From Methylophilus rhizosphaerae (GTDB lineage: Bacteria > Pseudomonadota > Gammaproteobacteria > Burkholderiales > Methylophilaceae), in assembly GCF_900100975.1 (NCBI RefSeq), contig NZ_FNFX01000003.1, positions 124,001-188,000 of the forward strand: DNA of 64,000 nt, read 5' to 3'. Below are positions 9,373 through 18,270 of the stretch, piece after piece. The notes beneath the pieces were generated by a model. It ran no database searches, was not told the origin of the DNA, and saw only the letters and a list, made by a program, of their open reading frames with translations. The first letter of the stretch is position 1. Each line of letters starts with the position of its first letter. The position numbers and the translations under genes were made by a program.

Positions 9373-9924
9373 ATGGCGTTTGAACAAATGGTTGTGATGG
9401 GGCGCATCGTCGCCCCATATGGCGTTTATGGCTGGGTAAAAGTTATCCCGGACACGGAATACCTGGATGGCCTGCTGGATTATGAGACCTGGTGGATAGG
9501 TAAAGCGCCAAATTGGCGTGAAATCACGGTTGAACAGGCCAAAATCCATAATGATGTATTGCTGATCAAGCTGCATGGCGTGGCCGATCGCGATGCTGCA
9601 TTCAGCCTCAAAGGCCAGCATATTGCTGTGCCGCGGGATGCCCTGCCGGAAACGGAAGAAGGCGAGTATTACTGGTCTGATCTGATTGGTTTAAGTGTGG
9701 CCAATATGCAAGGACAAGCCTTCGGCAAGATCACGCAAGTGTTTGAAACCGGTGCCAATGATGTGCTGGTGGTGCGTGAAGAGCAGCCAACGCAGGTTAA
9801 AGGTAAGGATGGCAAACTGCGCGAAGAGTATCGCGAGCGTTTGATTCCGTTTACCAGTGAAGCCGTCCCTGATGTAAATATTCAGGCCGGTACTGTGCTG
9901 GTGGATTGGGATGCCGATTTTTAA
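9373..9924 (+). CDS. rimM: RimM 16S rRNA processing factor
   Basis: RimM binds S19 and assists maturation of the 30S head. The N-terminal beta-barrel starts with VVMGRIVAPYGVYGWVKV. The C-terminal PRC-barrel region shows EYYWSDLIGLSVANMQGQAF and the end IPFTSEAVPDVNIQAGTVLVDW. The 183-residue length and the rpsP-rimM-trmD-rplS order are canonical. It lies 22 bases after rpsP and 31 before trmD. Confidence 0.96.
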   Translation: MAFEQMVVMGRIVAPYGVYGWVKVIPDTEYLDGLLDYETWWIGKAPNWREITVEQAKIHNDVLLIKLHGVADRDAAFSLKGQHIAVPRDALPETEEGEYYWSDLIGLSVANMQGQAFGKITQVFETGANDVLVVREEQPTQVKGKDGKLREEYRERLIPFTSEAVPDVNIQAGTVLVDWDADF

Positions 9925-9955
9925 AGAGGCCTTTTTTAATGCAAACTAAAGTCTC

Positions 9956-10693
9956 ATGATGCAGATTGAAGTGATCAGTTTGTTTCCTGAGATGTTTGCG
10001 GCGCTGACGGAATATGGCATTACCAGCCGCGCCAGGCAGCGGGGCTTGTATCAGTTAACCCTGACCAACCCGCGGCAATATACGCAGGATGTGCATCACA
10101 CGGTCGATGATCGGCCCTATGGTGGTGGTCCTGGTATGGTGATGCTGGCAGAACCGCTGAGTGCTGCGATTCGTGATGCAAAAGCGAGGATACAGGCGCA
10201 AGGAATTACGCCACGAGTGATACATTTATCGCCGCGTGGCAAACCGCTGACACACGAAAAAGTGTTGCAGCTGAAAGAATTACCAGGGCTGGTGTTATTG
10301 ACCAGCCGTTATGAAGGTGTAGACCAGCGAGTGCTGGATACCCTGGTGGATGAAGAAATCTCCATCGGCGATTATGTATTGAGTGGTGGCGAGTTGCCGG
10401 CCATGGTATTACTGGATGCGATTATCCGCCAGTTACCAGGTGCACTAGGCGATGCCGATTCGGCACAGGAAGATTCATTTGTGAACGGCCTGCTCGATTA
10501 TCCGCACTATACGCGACCAGAAGAATTTGCAGGATTGAAGGTGCCCGACGTATTACTGTCCGGGCATCATGAAAAGATTAGACAATGGCGGTTACAGCAA
10601 TCGCTGATGCTAACAAGGGCGAAACGCCCGGATTTATTGGCTGAAAGGCCGTTGACGAAGGAAGAGGCTAGGCTACTCAAGGATGCTGAATAA
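9956..10693 (+). CDS. trmD: TrmD tRNA (guanine-N1-)-methyltransferase
   Basis: This enzyme methylates G37 of tRNAs using SAM bound in a deep trefoil knot. Knot motifs are visible: [12 protein letters not shown] and [20 protein letters not shown]. The N-terminal signature is [22 protein letters not shown], and [13 protein letters not shown] lies near residue 50. Two adjacent ATGs (9956 and 9959) are possible starts. The 245 residues are typical. A further 48 bases with a clear AAGGA site lead to rplS. Confidence 0.97.
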   Translation: MMQIEVISLFPEMFAALTEYGITSRARQRGLYQLTLTNPRQYTQDVHHTVDDRPYGGGPGMVMLAEPLSAAIRDAKARIQAQGITPRVIHLSPRGKPLTHEKVLQLKELPGLVLLTSRYEGVDQRVLDTLVDEEISIGDYVLSGGELPAMVLLDAIIRQLPGALGDADSAQEDSFVNGLLDYPHYTRPEEFAGLKVPDVLLSGHHEKIRQWRLQQSLMLTRAKRPDLLAERPLTKEEARLLKDAE

Positions 10694-10741
10694 AAAGGCG
10701 TCGAGTAGGAACGAGTCACTTTACAATTAAAAGGAACTGAC

Positions 10742-11131
10742 ATGGCAGACATTATCAAAATGCTAGAGCAAGAAGAAATTGCTCGCTTGAACAAAACCAT
10801 TCCTAGCTTTGCACCTGGCGACACAGTTGTGGTTGGTGTAAACGTGGTTGAAGGTAACCGTAAACGTGTACAGGCTTACGAAGGCGTAGTGATCGCCAAG
10901 CGTAACAAAGGTCTGAACTCCTCATTTATCGTGCGTAAGATCTCCTCCGGTGAAGGCGTTGAGCGTACATTCCAGACTTACTCCCCGCAAATCGCTTCTA
11001 TCGAAGTGAAACGCCGTGGTGACGTACGTCGCGCTAAACTGTATTACTTGCGTGAGCGTTCAGGTAAATCTGCACGTATTAAAGAGAAACTGGTGGCGCG
11101 CGAGAAAGACATCGCTGCAGACAACAGCTAA
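10742..11131 (+). CDS. rplS: Ribosomal protein bL19
   Basis: A large-subunit protein at the 30S-50S interface. It shows [13 protein letters not shown] at the N terminus, then [20 protein letters not shown], the conserved FRKI-like [20 protein letters not shown], and [21 protein letters not shown]. It is 129 residues, slightly longer at the C terminus than E. coli L19. A strong ribosome-binding site (AAAAGGA) precedes the ATG and a terminator follows, ending the operon. Confidence 0.98.
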   Translation: MADIIKMLEQEEIARLNKTIPSFAPGDTVVVGVNVVEGNRKRVQAYEGVVIAKRNKGLNSSFIVRKISSGEGVERTFQTYSPQIASIEVKRRGDVRRAKLYYLRERSGKSARIKEKLVAREKDIAADNS

Positions 11132-11148
11132 TTTAAGCGTTGTACAAA

Positions 11149-11175
11149 AAGGCCCTTCTGTTGAAGGGCCTTTTT
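11149..11175 (+). terminator. Rho-independent terminator after rplS
   Basis: The stem AAGGCCCTTC/GAAGGGCCTT has a TGTT loop and a run of T. It ends the rpsP-rplS transcript. Confidence 0.93.
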
Positions 11176-11218
11176 ATTGCCGGTTGCGTTACAGGCGAGT
11201 TTACAGTTAAATGTAGAG

Positions 11219-11695
11219 ATGAAAAGTCTCTATGATGAACTTGATGCACTGGTTTCCGCGCCTTTTGGTTTTGTTGGGGTGCGCTGTTATGACTCAGGGG
11301 AGGAGCTCCAGTTTCTGTTACATGCGTTGCCACTGAAAGCCCAACCTAACCCGCGTGCCCGGGCGGTGGCCGACCAGGTGGCTGCCTATCTGGAAAATCC
11401 GCATAGGTCGTGGCAAGCGATTACTCCTTACTGCGGTACACCGTTCCAGCAGCGGGTGTGGGAAGCCATGCGCGAAATCCCGGTGGGTGAAACGCGCACC
11501 TATGGCCAATTAGCCGCTGCCATACACTCCGGGCCGCGTGCCGTCGCCAATGCCTGTGGCGCTAATCCGCTACCATTATTTAACCCCTGTCACCGCGTGG
11601 TGGCCAGTAATGGCCTGGGTGGATTTATGCAAGGTATCCAGGGCGGCCTGGAAATCAAACGCTGGTTACTGGCGCACGAGCAGCGTGGCAAATAA
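11219..11695 (+). CDS. ogt: Methylated-DNA--protein-cysteine methyltransferase
   Basis: A suicide repair enzyme that transfers alkyl groups from O6-alkylguanine or O4-alkylthymine to its own Cys. The active-site motif NPCHRVV is present, with the helix-turn-helix region preceding it (QRVWEAMREIPVGETRTYGQ) and the arginine-finger region GPRAVANACGANP. The start is set at ATG 11219, giving 158 residues. The upstream TTG at 11177 lies directly behind the rplS terminator and is less likely. Whether it is an Ogt or Ada-C type cannot be told from sequence alone. The gene runs just ahead of xerD. Confidence 0.92.
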   Translation: MKSLYDELDALVSAPFGFVGVRCYDSGEELQFLLHALPLKAQPNPRARAVADQVAAYLENPHRSWQAITPYCGTPFQQRVWEAMREIPVGETRTYGQLAAAIHSGPRAVANACGANPLPLFNPCHRVVASNGLGGFMQGIQGGLEIKRWLLAHEQRGK

Positions 11696-11704
11696 ATAAT
11701 ATAA

Positions 11705-12622
11705 ATGCAGCAGAAAAAAGTTTCTTCAGAAACGATAGCGCCCTTTCCCGAAATTGATGTGTTTATCGACCAGTTATGGCTGGAAGATGGACTGTCAGCC
11801 AATACCTTATCCAGTTATCGCAATGACCTGAAAGGGTTTGCTGAGTGGTGTGGCAGGCACACGCTGGCACTGTGGGATGTGCAATCGCAGCATGTACAGG
11901 AATATCTCGCGTATCGCTTCCCTCTGGTCAAGGTGCGAAGCCTTAATCGCCTGATTGCGACGTTGCGCCGTTTTTACCGCTATGCCTTACTGGCAAACCT
12001 GATCAAACAAGATCCGACACTGCATATCGAAGCGCCCAAGATGCCGAAGTCGTTACCCAAAACTTTGAGCGAATCACAAGTGGAAGACCTGCTGCATGCG
12101 CCGGATGTGAATACACCGCTGGGGCAACGGGATCGGGCGATGCTGGAGTTGCTATATGCCAGCGGTCTGCGCGTGTCAGAGCTGGTGAATATCCAAATTC
12201 ATGAAGTCAGCACGCAGGATGGCGTGGTGCGCGTGACCGGCAAAGGCAGCAAAACCAGGTTAGTGCCTATGGGACAGGAGGCTGCGGAGTGGATAGACCG
12301 TTATCTGGCTGAGTCCAGGCCGGAGATATTAAAGGGCGGTATCAGCGACGCCGTCTTCGTCACTAACCGTGGCGATGCCATGACACGGCATGCGTTCTGG
12401 CATTTGATCCAGCGCTATGCTGTACAGGCGCGGATTAGCCAGCATATCAGTCCGCATGTGCTGCGGCATGCATTTGCTACGCATTTGCTCAATCATGGCG
12501 CGGATTTGCGGGTGGTGCAGATGTTGCTGGGGCATGCGGATATTTCAACGACACAGATTTATACGCATGTGGCAAGGGAGAGGTTGCAGCAGTTGCATAA
12601 GGTGCATCATCCCCGGGGATGA
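11705..12622 (+). CDS. xerD: XerD tyrosine recombinase
   Basis: A core-genome recombinase that, with XerC, resolves chromosome dimers at dif. The N-terminal SAM-like domain has LSANTLSSYRNDLKGFAEWC. Catalytic residues can be seen: Arg in YASGLRVSELV, Lys in GKGSKTR, HVLRHAFATHLL, the second His in LLGHADISTTQIY, and the nucleophile Tyr in that last motif. The 305 residues are typical. It is more like XerD than XerC in its start (WLEDGLSANT), but I separate the two only by general resemblance. It overlaps nothing and is followed by a 627-bp non-coding stretch. Confidence 0.9.
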   Translation: MQQKKVSSETIAPFPEIDVFIDQLWLEDGLSANTLSSYRNDLKGFAEWCGRHTLALWDVQSQHVQEYLAYRFPLVKVRSLNRLIATLRRFYRYALLANLIKQDPTLHIEAPKMPKSLPKTLSESQVEDLLHAPDVNTPLGQRDRAMLELLYASGLRVSELVNIQIHEVSTQDGVVRVTGKGSKTRLVPMGQEAAEWIDRYLAESRPEILKGGISDAVFVTNRGDAMTRHAFWHLIQRYAVQARISQHISPHVLRHAFATHLLNHGADLRVVQMLLGHADISTTQIYTHVARERLQQLHKVHHPRG

Positions 12623-12706
12623 TTTTCCCAGCATTGTTATTCTGGCGTAGGCCGCCATCTGGACGGAATGAGATTTAAGCAATAGATTGCTCTGGATTAG
12701 TAGGTC

Positions 12707-13223
12707 GTTTTTCGCCTCTCGGCGAGTGACTTTCTGGTACTTGTCCCCTCAGAAAACAACCCAAGCGTATGACACCCACCATCACGGCCTGTAGCTGCCT
12801 TGCGTTGCTCAGACAGTTGCTCCCCCTCCTCTTATTTTGCCCGCGCTACTCAGCGTGATGGAATGGGACTTATCTCGCCAAACTCACCTCGTAGAAGTTT
12901 GGACGGTTCAAAAACTAGATTTTTTTATTCAATCCACAAGCGGTTACACTAGATTGGTTTTCGGGGTCCCCATCTGCTGCGCCGAGTAGCGCAGCCAAAA
13001 TAAGGTGAAGGGAGCGGTTGTCTGAGTCCCGCAGCAACGCACGAATTGTGTGAGTTGCCAAGTCGAGTTTCGCGACCACTTATGCTTAGTCCGATAAAGC
13101 AACGGACGAAAGTCCTAACTGAGCAACGCAGGAAACAAGCGGAAGCTGGAGTGTCCTGTTCTTTGCCTTCTTTCTTATGGACAAGCATAAGAAAGAGTGG
13201 TCGCCCAAGGGCGAAAGGAAATG
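12707..13223. repeat. MITE-like imperfect inverted-repeat element between xerD and folB
   Basis: This 627-bp gap has no convincing gene. Its ends (about 12707-12765 and 13159-13223) are diverged inverted copies: left TTTCGCCTCTCGGCGA matches the reverse complement of right TCGCCCAAGGGCGAAA, continuing through the CTTGTCC core. Two nested inverted pairs lie inside: CTTATTTTGCCCGCGCTACT around 12833-12852 against 12977-12998, and a GCGTTGCT/AGCAACGC pair around 12800 and 13030. The right end resembles short GC-rich repeats dispersed in betaproteobacterial intergenic regions. Open frames at 12949-13188 and 13046-13228 lie across these repeats and look spurious. Confidence 0.55.
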
Positions 13224-13249
13224 GTTAAGTGTGAATCAATATTGTCATT

Positions 13250-13600
13250 TTAGGCTGTTCGATAAATCGTTATCCCCAAAGCCTTCAATCCTGGCAATAT
13301 CCCCGGTTTGCTCACTTTCAATTTCACATTCTGAGCCTTGAATTCCTGCAAAATAAGCTGGCATACATGTTCACCCAGCGCTTCAACCAGTTTAAAACTG
13401 TGTTCTGCCAATGTCTCGCGGATGCGGACAGCCACTTGGCCATAATCAATGGTATCTTCAATAGCATCGCTGTGGCAGGCTTTACTGAAGTCATAGCCAA
13501 TTTCGATATCCAGTATCACCGTTTGCGGCACCGCGCGCTCCCATTCGGGCACGCCGAGTTTGGTTTGTACTTTGACTTGTTCGAGAAAAATAGTGTCCAT
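13250..13600 (-). CDS. folB: FolB dihydroneopterin aldolase
   Basis: A folate-pathway enzyme that cleaves dihydroneopterin to hydroxymethyl-dihydropterin and glycolaldehyde; some members also epimerise. The protein begins MDTIFLEQVKVQTKLGVPEWER, which contains the conserved G-x-x-x-W-E region. It continues DTIDYGQVAVRIRETLAEHS and SFKLVEALGEHVCQLIL, with the catalytic Lys expected in KVSKPG. The 116 residues match the family. It is divergent from plsY across a 100-bp gap. Confidence 0.93.
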   Translation of the reverse strand: MDTIFLEQVKVQTKLGVPEWERAVPQTVILDIEIGYDFSKACHSDAIEDTIDYGQVAVRIRETLAEHSFKLVEALGEHVCQLILQEFKAQNVKLKVSKPGILPGLKALGITIYRTA

Positions 13601-13712
13601 GGAGCATCCTTGTTATTATTTCCGCGCAAGCCGGAATCCAGTATGATTCGGCATCATACAACATCGTATCGCGGCTGAGATAGCTGTGATGCATCAGTAG
13701 AAAGTGAATCAT

Positions 13713-14324
13713 ATGAGCGAAATCGGGTTTGATATTGAGGCATTGATCTGGATAGTGGCAGGCTATTTAATTGGTTCGATTGCTTTTGGTATTATCGTGA
13801 GCAAACTCTACCGGTTACCAGACCCGCGCACGGTAGGCAGCGGTAATATCGGTGCGACCAATGTGGCGCGTAGCGGCAAGAAATCGGCGGCAATTCTGAC
13901 TTTGCTGGGTGATGCGTTTAAAGGCTGGTTGCCGGTCTGGCTGGCTTTGCAAGCGGGCATGTTGATGGATGTGGTGGCTTTGGTCGGCCTGGCAGTATTT
14001 TTAGGCCACCTGTTCCCGATTTATCACCGCTTCAAGGGTGGTAAGGGCGTGGCAACGGCGCTGGGCGTGATGATTGCGTTTTCCGGCTGGCTGGCATTAA
14101 GTGTCGTCGCCGTTTGGCTGGTTGTGTTTTTAATCAGCCGTATTTCTTCATTGTCTGCTCTCGTAGCTGCGGCGCTGTCACCCGTCATCGCCTGGCAGTT
14201 TCTGTCACCTTACCCGGTATATGTGGCCGTGGTTGTGGTGATGGCGGCGCTTTTGATTATTCGCCACCAGTCAAATATTGAAAAAATCCTGGCAGGAACT
14301 GAAACGCGTTTTGGCAAAAAGTAA
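13713..14324 (+). CDS. plsY: PlsY glycerol-3-phosphate acyltransferase
   Basis: An inner-membrane enzyme that acylates glycerol-3-phosphate with acyl-phosphate, the first step of phospholipid synthesis. Five transmembrane helices are apparent. The three family motifs are visible: VGSGNIGATNVARSGKKSA, the loop LGHLFPIYHRFKGGKGVAT, and a C-terminal HQSNIEKILAGTE. The ATG at 13713 gives 203 residues; a GTG at 13704 is a possible alternative. The gene converges on tsaD with no intergenic gap. Confidence 0.95.
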   Translation: MSEIGFDIEALIWIVAGYLIGSIAFGIIVSKLYRLPDPRTVGSGNIGATNVARSGKKSAAILTLLGDAFKGWLPVWLALQAGMLMDVVALVGLAVFLGHLFPIYHRFKGGKGVATALGVMIAFSGWLALSVVAVWLVVFLISRISSLSALVAAALSPVIAWQFLSPYPVYVAVVVVMAALLIIRHQSNIEKILAGTETRFGKK

Positions 14325-15347
14325 TTAAACCGGCGCTTTCAGTTCGGCCAAATCCCAGCGCGGGCGCACACTGAAGCTGTAATTCTGCAGAGTTGGCTGC
14401 ATGGCATGCAGGCGCATGGCACCGGCAAATGCGATCATGGCGCCATTGTCGGTGCAGAATTCCAGTCTTGGGTAGTTCACACTCACGCCACGTTTTGCCG
14501 CCGCTTCGTTTAAACGCTCGCGCAGGCGCCTGTTGGCGCCTACACCGCCGGAAACTACCAGGCGTTTGAGTTTTGTCTGCTTGAGCGCTTTCATGCACTT
14601 GAGGGTCAGAATCTCGGTCACGGACTCCTGAAATTCCCAGGCGATATCCTGTATTGTCTCTTCGTCCAGTGATGACTGGTTGTTCACCAGCGTGAGAACG
14701 GCGGTTTTGAGGCCGCTGAAACTGAAATTCAGGTCCGGGCTGTTCAGCATCGGGCGAGGTAGCTGGAAACGAGGTTTACCTAGTTCCGCCAACCTGGATA
14801 AGGCCGGTCCCCCTGGATAACCTAATCCCAGAAGTTTGGCAGTTTTATCAAACGCTTCACCGGCAGCGTCGTCCAGGGTGTCGCCGAGTAATTCATACTG
14901 CCCGATACCATCGACGCGCATCAGCTGGCTGTGGCCGCCGGATACCAGTAGCGCGACAAACGGGAAAGCAGGTGGGTGCTCTTCCAGTAGTGGTGCGAGT
15001 AGGTGGCCTTCTAAATGATGTACTCCAACCGACGGTACATTGAGCGCAAAAGCTAGAGATTGGGCGATGCTGGTGCCTACCAGTAAAGCGCCAGCCAAGC
15101 CAGGGCCCTGTGTATAGGCAATACCTTCAATGTCCTGCAGGTTTTTGTCAGCTTGCGTCAGTACTTGCCGGGTTAGTGGCAACGCGCGGCGGATATGGTC
15201 GCGTGAAGCCAGTTCCGGCACCACCCCACCATACGCAGCATGCATATCAATTTGTGAATGCAGGGCATGCGCCAGTAAACCCCTATGGGTATCGTATAAC
15301 GCCACGCCGGTTTCGTCACAAGAAGATTCAATGCCCAATACCAACAT
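14325..15347 (-). CDS. tsaD: TsaD tRNA N6-adenosine threonylcarbamoyltransferase
   Basis: The catalytic subunit that, with TsaB and TsaE, puts the t6A modification on tRNAs reading ANN codons. The ASKHA-fold metal-binding motif is [13 protein letters not shown] (HxEGH). [12 protein letters not shown] lies at the N terminus and LVSGGHSQL near residue 133. The C-terminal half shows [16 protein letters not shown]. It is 340 residues, full length. It is divergent from rpsU, a classic arrangement next to the macromolecular synthesis operon. Confidence 0.97.
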   Translation of the reverse strand: MLVLGIESSCDETGVALYDTHRGLLAHALHSQIDMHAAYGGVVPELASRDHIRRALPLTRQVLTQADKNLQDIEGIAYTQGPGLAGALLVGTSIAQSLAFALNVPSVGVHHLEGHLLAPLLEEHPPAFPFVALLVSGGHSQLMRVDGIGQYELLGDTLDDAAGEAFDKTAKLLGLGYPGGPALSRLAELGKPRFQLPRPMLNSPDLNFSFSGLKTAVLTLVNNQSSLDEETIQDIAWEFQESVTEILTLKCMKALKQTKLKRLVVSGGVGANRRLRERLNEAAAKRGVSVNYPRLEFCTDNGAMIAFAGAMRLHAMQPTLQNYSFSVRPRWDLAELKAPV

Positions 15348-15385
15348 TTAAGAGAAGTCTCGCATATGATTTTTTGCAGAAAGGA

Positions 15386-15414
15386 TTGATAAATCCAAAT
15401 AAGCGCGATAGAAT
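15386..15414 (+). promoter_or_regulatory. Sigma-70 promoter of the rpsU operon
   Basis: TTGATA (15386-15391) and TAGAAT (15409-15414) with exactly 17 bp between them lie in the tsaD-rpsU divergent region, 70 bases before rpsU. Confidence 0.7.
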
Positions 15415-15485
15415 ACGCGGTTTTCAGTGCTGCATCAATCCGCAAGCACCATTGTCTAACCAATATTTGAAGGATAGGGATTTAC

Positions 15486-15698
15486 ATGACCGCTATTCGT
15501 GTGAAAGAGAACGAACCGTTTGACGTTGCAATGCGCCGTTTCAAGCGTTTGATTGAGAAAACCGGTTTGTTGAACGACTTGCGTGCTCGCGAGTTCTACG
15601 AGAAGCCAACCTGGGAGCGTAAGCGTAAAGCGGCGGCTGCGGTTAAGCGTCAATACCGCCGACTGCGCAACCAACAGTTGCCAACAAAACTCTACTAA
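15486..15698 (+). CDS. rpsU: Ribosomal protein bS21
   Basis: A small-subunit protein implicated in translation initiation. It is 70 residues and strongly basic: [40 protein letters not shown] and a basic tail. It is the first gene of the rpsU-yqeY-dnaG-rpoD series, with a good AAGGA site before the ATG. Confidence 0.97.
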   Translation: MTAIRVKENEPFDVAMRRFKRLIEKTGLLNDLRAREFYEKPTWERKRKAAAAVKRQYRRLRNQQLPTKLY

Positions 15699-15825
15699 TT
15701 TTTAGAGTGTTTTGTGGCTAGCCAATTACGGACTGGCCGATATATTGCAAAGGTTGTGGCGTGCCACAACCTTTAGCTATTTCTATAGTCGGTATTTATC
15801 GCCACCCCATTTACTGGAATCTCAT

Positions 15826-16269
15826 ATGAGCTTGAAAGCACAAATCTCCGAAGATATGAAAACTGCCCTGCGTGCCAAGGATATGGCCAAGCTGGGCGTG
15901 ATCCGCCTGTTGCAGGCAGCGATCAAGCAGCGTGAGGTAGATGAGCGTATCGAGCTGGACGATGCAGCAGTAATTACTGCTATTGAGAAGATGCTTAAGC
16001 AGCGTCGTGATTCAATTGCTGCTTTTGAAAGTGCTAACCGTCAGGACTTGGCAGATCAGGAAAAGTTTGAAGTGACGGTGCTGCAAGGATATCTGCCAGC
16101 GCAAATGAGCGAAGAAGAAATTAATGCCATTATTGCAAAAGTGATTGCTGATACCGGCGCAGCTGGTGCCAAAGATATGGGTAAGGTGGTGGGGGCGGTG
16201 AAACCATTGGTCGCTGGTAAAGCAGATATGGCAAAAGTATCTGGTCTGATTAAAGCCGCGCTGGGTTAA
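15826..16269 (+). CDS. GatB/YqeY-domain protein
   Basis: A YqeY-family protein related to the C-terminal tRNA-binding domain of GatB. Its exact role is unknown, but it is conserved between rpsU and dnaG in many betaproteobacteria. It begins MSLKAQISEDMKTALRAKD, and shows LGVIRLLQAAIKQREVDER and a C-terminal KDMGKVVGAVKPLVAGKADM. The ATG at 15826 gives 147 residues, the usual length. The preceding 127 bp after rpsU appears non-coding. A terminator lies between it and dnaG. Confidence 0.92.
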   Translation: MSLKAQISEDMKTALRAKDMAKLGVIRLLQAAIKQREVDERIELDDAAVITAIEKMLKQRRDSIAAFESANRQDLADQEKFEVTVLQGYLPAQMSEEEINAIIAKVIADTGAAGAKDMGKVVGAVKPLVAGKADMAKVSGLIKAALG

Positions 16270-16294
16270 GGTGTATTGCTAACTCATTTGAAAA

Positions 16295-16317
16295 GAGGCG
16301 CATTGAGCGCCTTTTTT
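16295..16317 (+). terminator. Rho-independent terminator after yqeY
   Basis: The stem AGGCGC/GCGCCT with an ATTGA loop is followed by six T. It may attenuate read-through into dnaG. Confidence 0.75.
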
Positions 16318-16372
16318 GTTTCTACCAACCACCATCGTGCCAGCCGCGGCACGATATGCGATACTTGCACTT

Positions 16373-18112
16373 ATGATCCCCGAGAGTTTTATTCAAGAGC
16401 TGCTGAATCGTGTCGATGTTGTTGAAGTCATCGACAAAGCTGTACCACTGAAAAAAGCCGGAGCGAATTATTCTGCCTGCTGCCCGTTCCATAACGAAAA
16501 ATCCCCCAGTTTTACCGTCAGCCCGACCAAGCAGTTTTACCATTGTTTCGGGTGTGGCGCGCATGGCTCGGCGCTGAGTTTCCTGATGGAGTATAACGGC
16601 CTCAGTTTTGTGGAGGCGGTGCATGAGTTGGCCAAGCAAGTCGGCATGATTGTGCCGCAGGAAAAACGCGATCCCAGCCAGCCAGCGCCCCCATCAAAAG
16701 CGGTGATGCTGAGTTTGCAGGAAACCTTGTTGCAAACGGCTAATTATTACAAAGCCGAATTAAAGCAGTCACCGAGTGCCATTGATTACCTGAAAGCGCG
16801 CGGGTTAAGCGGGCAGGTGGCAGCCAAATTCCAGATCGGCTATGCCCCGGCAGGCTGGCAAAATCTGCAGGCGGTGTTTCCGCAATATGATGCCGAAGCA
16901 CTCGAGATCGCAGGTCTGGTGGTACAGAACGAACAGGGCCGCCGTTATGACCGCTTCCGCGATCGCGTCATGTTTCCTATCCATAACCAGAAGGGCGAGG
17001 TGATCGGTTTTGGCGGGCGCGTGATCAACCCGGAAGATACGCCCAAATATTATAACTCGCCGGAAACGCCGCTGTTCCAGAAAGGCCATGAGTTGTATGG
17101 CCTGTTTATGGCGCGGCGCGCAATTCGCGATGCCGGGCGTGTCCTCGTGGTGGAAGGGTATATGGATGTGGTAGCGTTGGCGCAATACGGCATTGAATAT
17201 GCAGTCGCTGCACTGGGAACGGCCACCACGCCGTTCCATATTGCCAAACTGATGCGCCAGACCAATGAGATCGTCTTCAGCTTTGATGGCGATAATGCCG
17301 GCCGTACGGCAGCCTGGCGCGCAGTGATGAACGCCTTGCCCGCCATTAAGGACGGGCTCAAGTTGCGTTTCCTGTTTTTACCGGCCGAGCATGACCCGGA
17401 CAGTTTTGTGCGCGAGTTTGGCAAAGAAGCGTTTGAGGCCGAAATGGATAAGGCCATGCCGCTCTCGCAATACATTATCCAGCATTTGAGTGAACATAAT
17501 CCGCTGGCTTCACAAGAGGATAAGGTGCAGTTTCTCAATGATGCCGAACCTATTCTCAAGCAGATTCAGGCGCCGCGTTATGCCATGTTGTTGCGCAAGA
17601 AAATTGCGGAAATGACCGGGCTGGGTGAAGGCGAAATACGGCGTATGCTGAAATTGCCGGACCCGAAAAAGATTCAGGAAAAAGCACCACGCCAGCGCGC
17701 GCGAACACCGTTATCCCTGCATGTGCGCTTGGCGCTGATGTTGCTGATGCGGCCCCAATGGGCGCGCATGGAGTTGCTGGACCATGTGCTGGGCGAAAGC
17801 GACGAGGCACACATGCTGCGCGAAGTGGTCAAGGCAGCACTGGCAAAGCCGGAGTCGCGGCCGGTGGTGTTGTTGCAAATCATCAGCCCGGCGATTTCAG
17901 ATATGCTGCGTAATCAACTACATAGGGAACTATCTTTATTGGATGAAAGCCTGGACTTTACGCTTGAATTTGAAGGGGCGTGTACCCAATTATCCGATAT
18001 GGCGCTTGCAACACGTGACAAATCCCTGTTGGGCAAGCTTACGGAAAAGCCTTTTTCCATGCTCACTGCCGCTGAGCGGGAGGCTTTGCGGCAATTGACC
18101 AGCAAGCGCTAA
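16373..18112 (+). CDS. dnaG: DnaG primase
   Basis: DnaG makes RNA primers for replication. The N-terminal CHC2 zinc finger is seen at SACCPFHNEKSPSF and FYHCFGCGAHGSALSF (about residues 38-70). TOPRIM motifs follow at VLVVEGYMDVVAL (about 262) and FSFDGDNAGRTAAWRA (about 305). The C-terminal DnaB-interaction domain ends the protein. I start at ATG 16373 (MIPESFIQELLNRVDVVEV), giving 579 residues; a longer upstream frame would overlap the yqeY terminator. Confidence 0.97.
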   Translation: MIPESFIQELLNRVDVVEVIDKAVPLKKAGANYSACCPFHNEKSPSFTVSPTKQFYHCFGCGAHGSALSFLMEYNGLSFVEAVHELAKQVGMIVPQEKRDPSQPAPPSKAVMLSLQETLLQTANYYKAELKQSPSAIDYLKARGLSGQVAAKFQIGYAPAGWQNLQAVFPQYDAEALEIAGLVVQNEQGRRYDRFRDRVMFPIHNQKGEVIGFGGRVINPEDTPKYYNSPETPLFQKGHELYGLFMARRAIRDAGRVLVVEGYMDVVALAQYGIEYAVAALGTATTPFHIAKLMRQTNEIVFSFDGDNAGRTAAWRAVMNALPAIKDGLKLRFLFLPAEHDPDSFVREFGKEAFEAEMDKAMPLSQYIIQHLSEHNPLASQEDKVQFLNDAEPILKQIQAPRYAMLLRKKIAEMTGLGEGEIRRMLKLPDPKKIQEKAPRQRARTPLSLHVRLALMLLMRPQWARMELLDHVLGESDEAHMLREVVKAALAKPESRPVVLLQIISPAISDMLRNQLHRELSLLDESLDFTLEFEGACTQLSDMALATRDKSLLGKLTEKPFSMLTAAEREALRQLTSKR

Positions 18113-18270
18113 CCTGTTTTTGCATATATCCCTGAAAAGCATCATGGGTATACTTAAAGAAAGTACAAAAATCAGGTAAAATAGAGGGTTTCCCGTAATG
18201 TTATAGCGGGTGTTGTATCAGAAGCCAAGATCAGCACCCGACAACAATTATTTTAGAGGTGGAATCGGCC

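Noticed and set aside
12949-13228. Open frames of 60-80 codons between xerD and folB
   Set aside because: They run across inverted repeats on both strands, have no ribosome sites and no recognisable protein.
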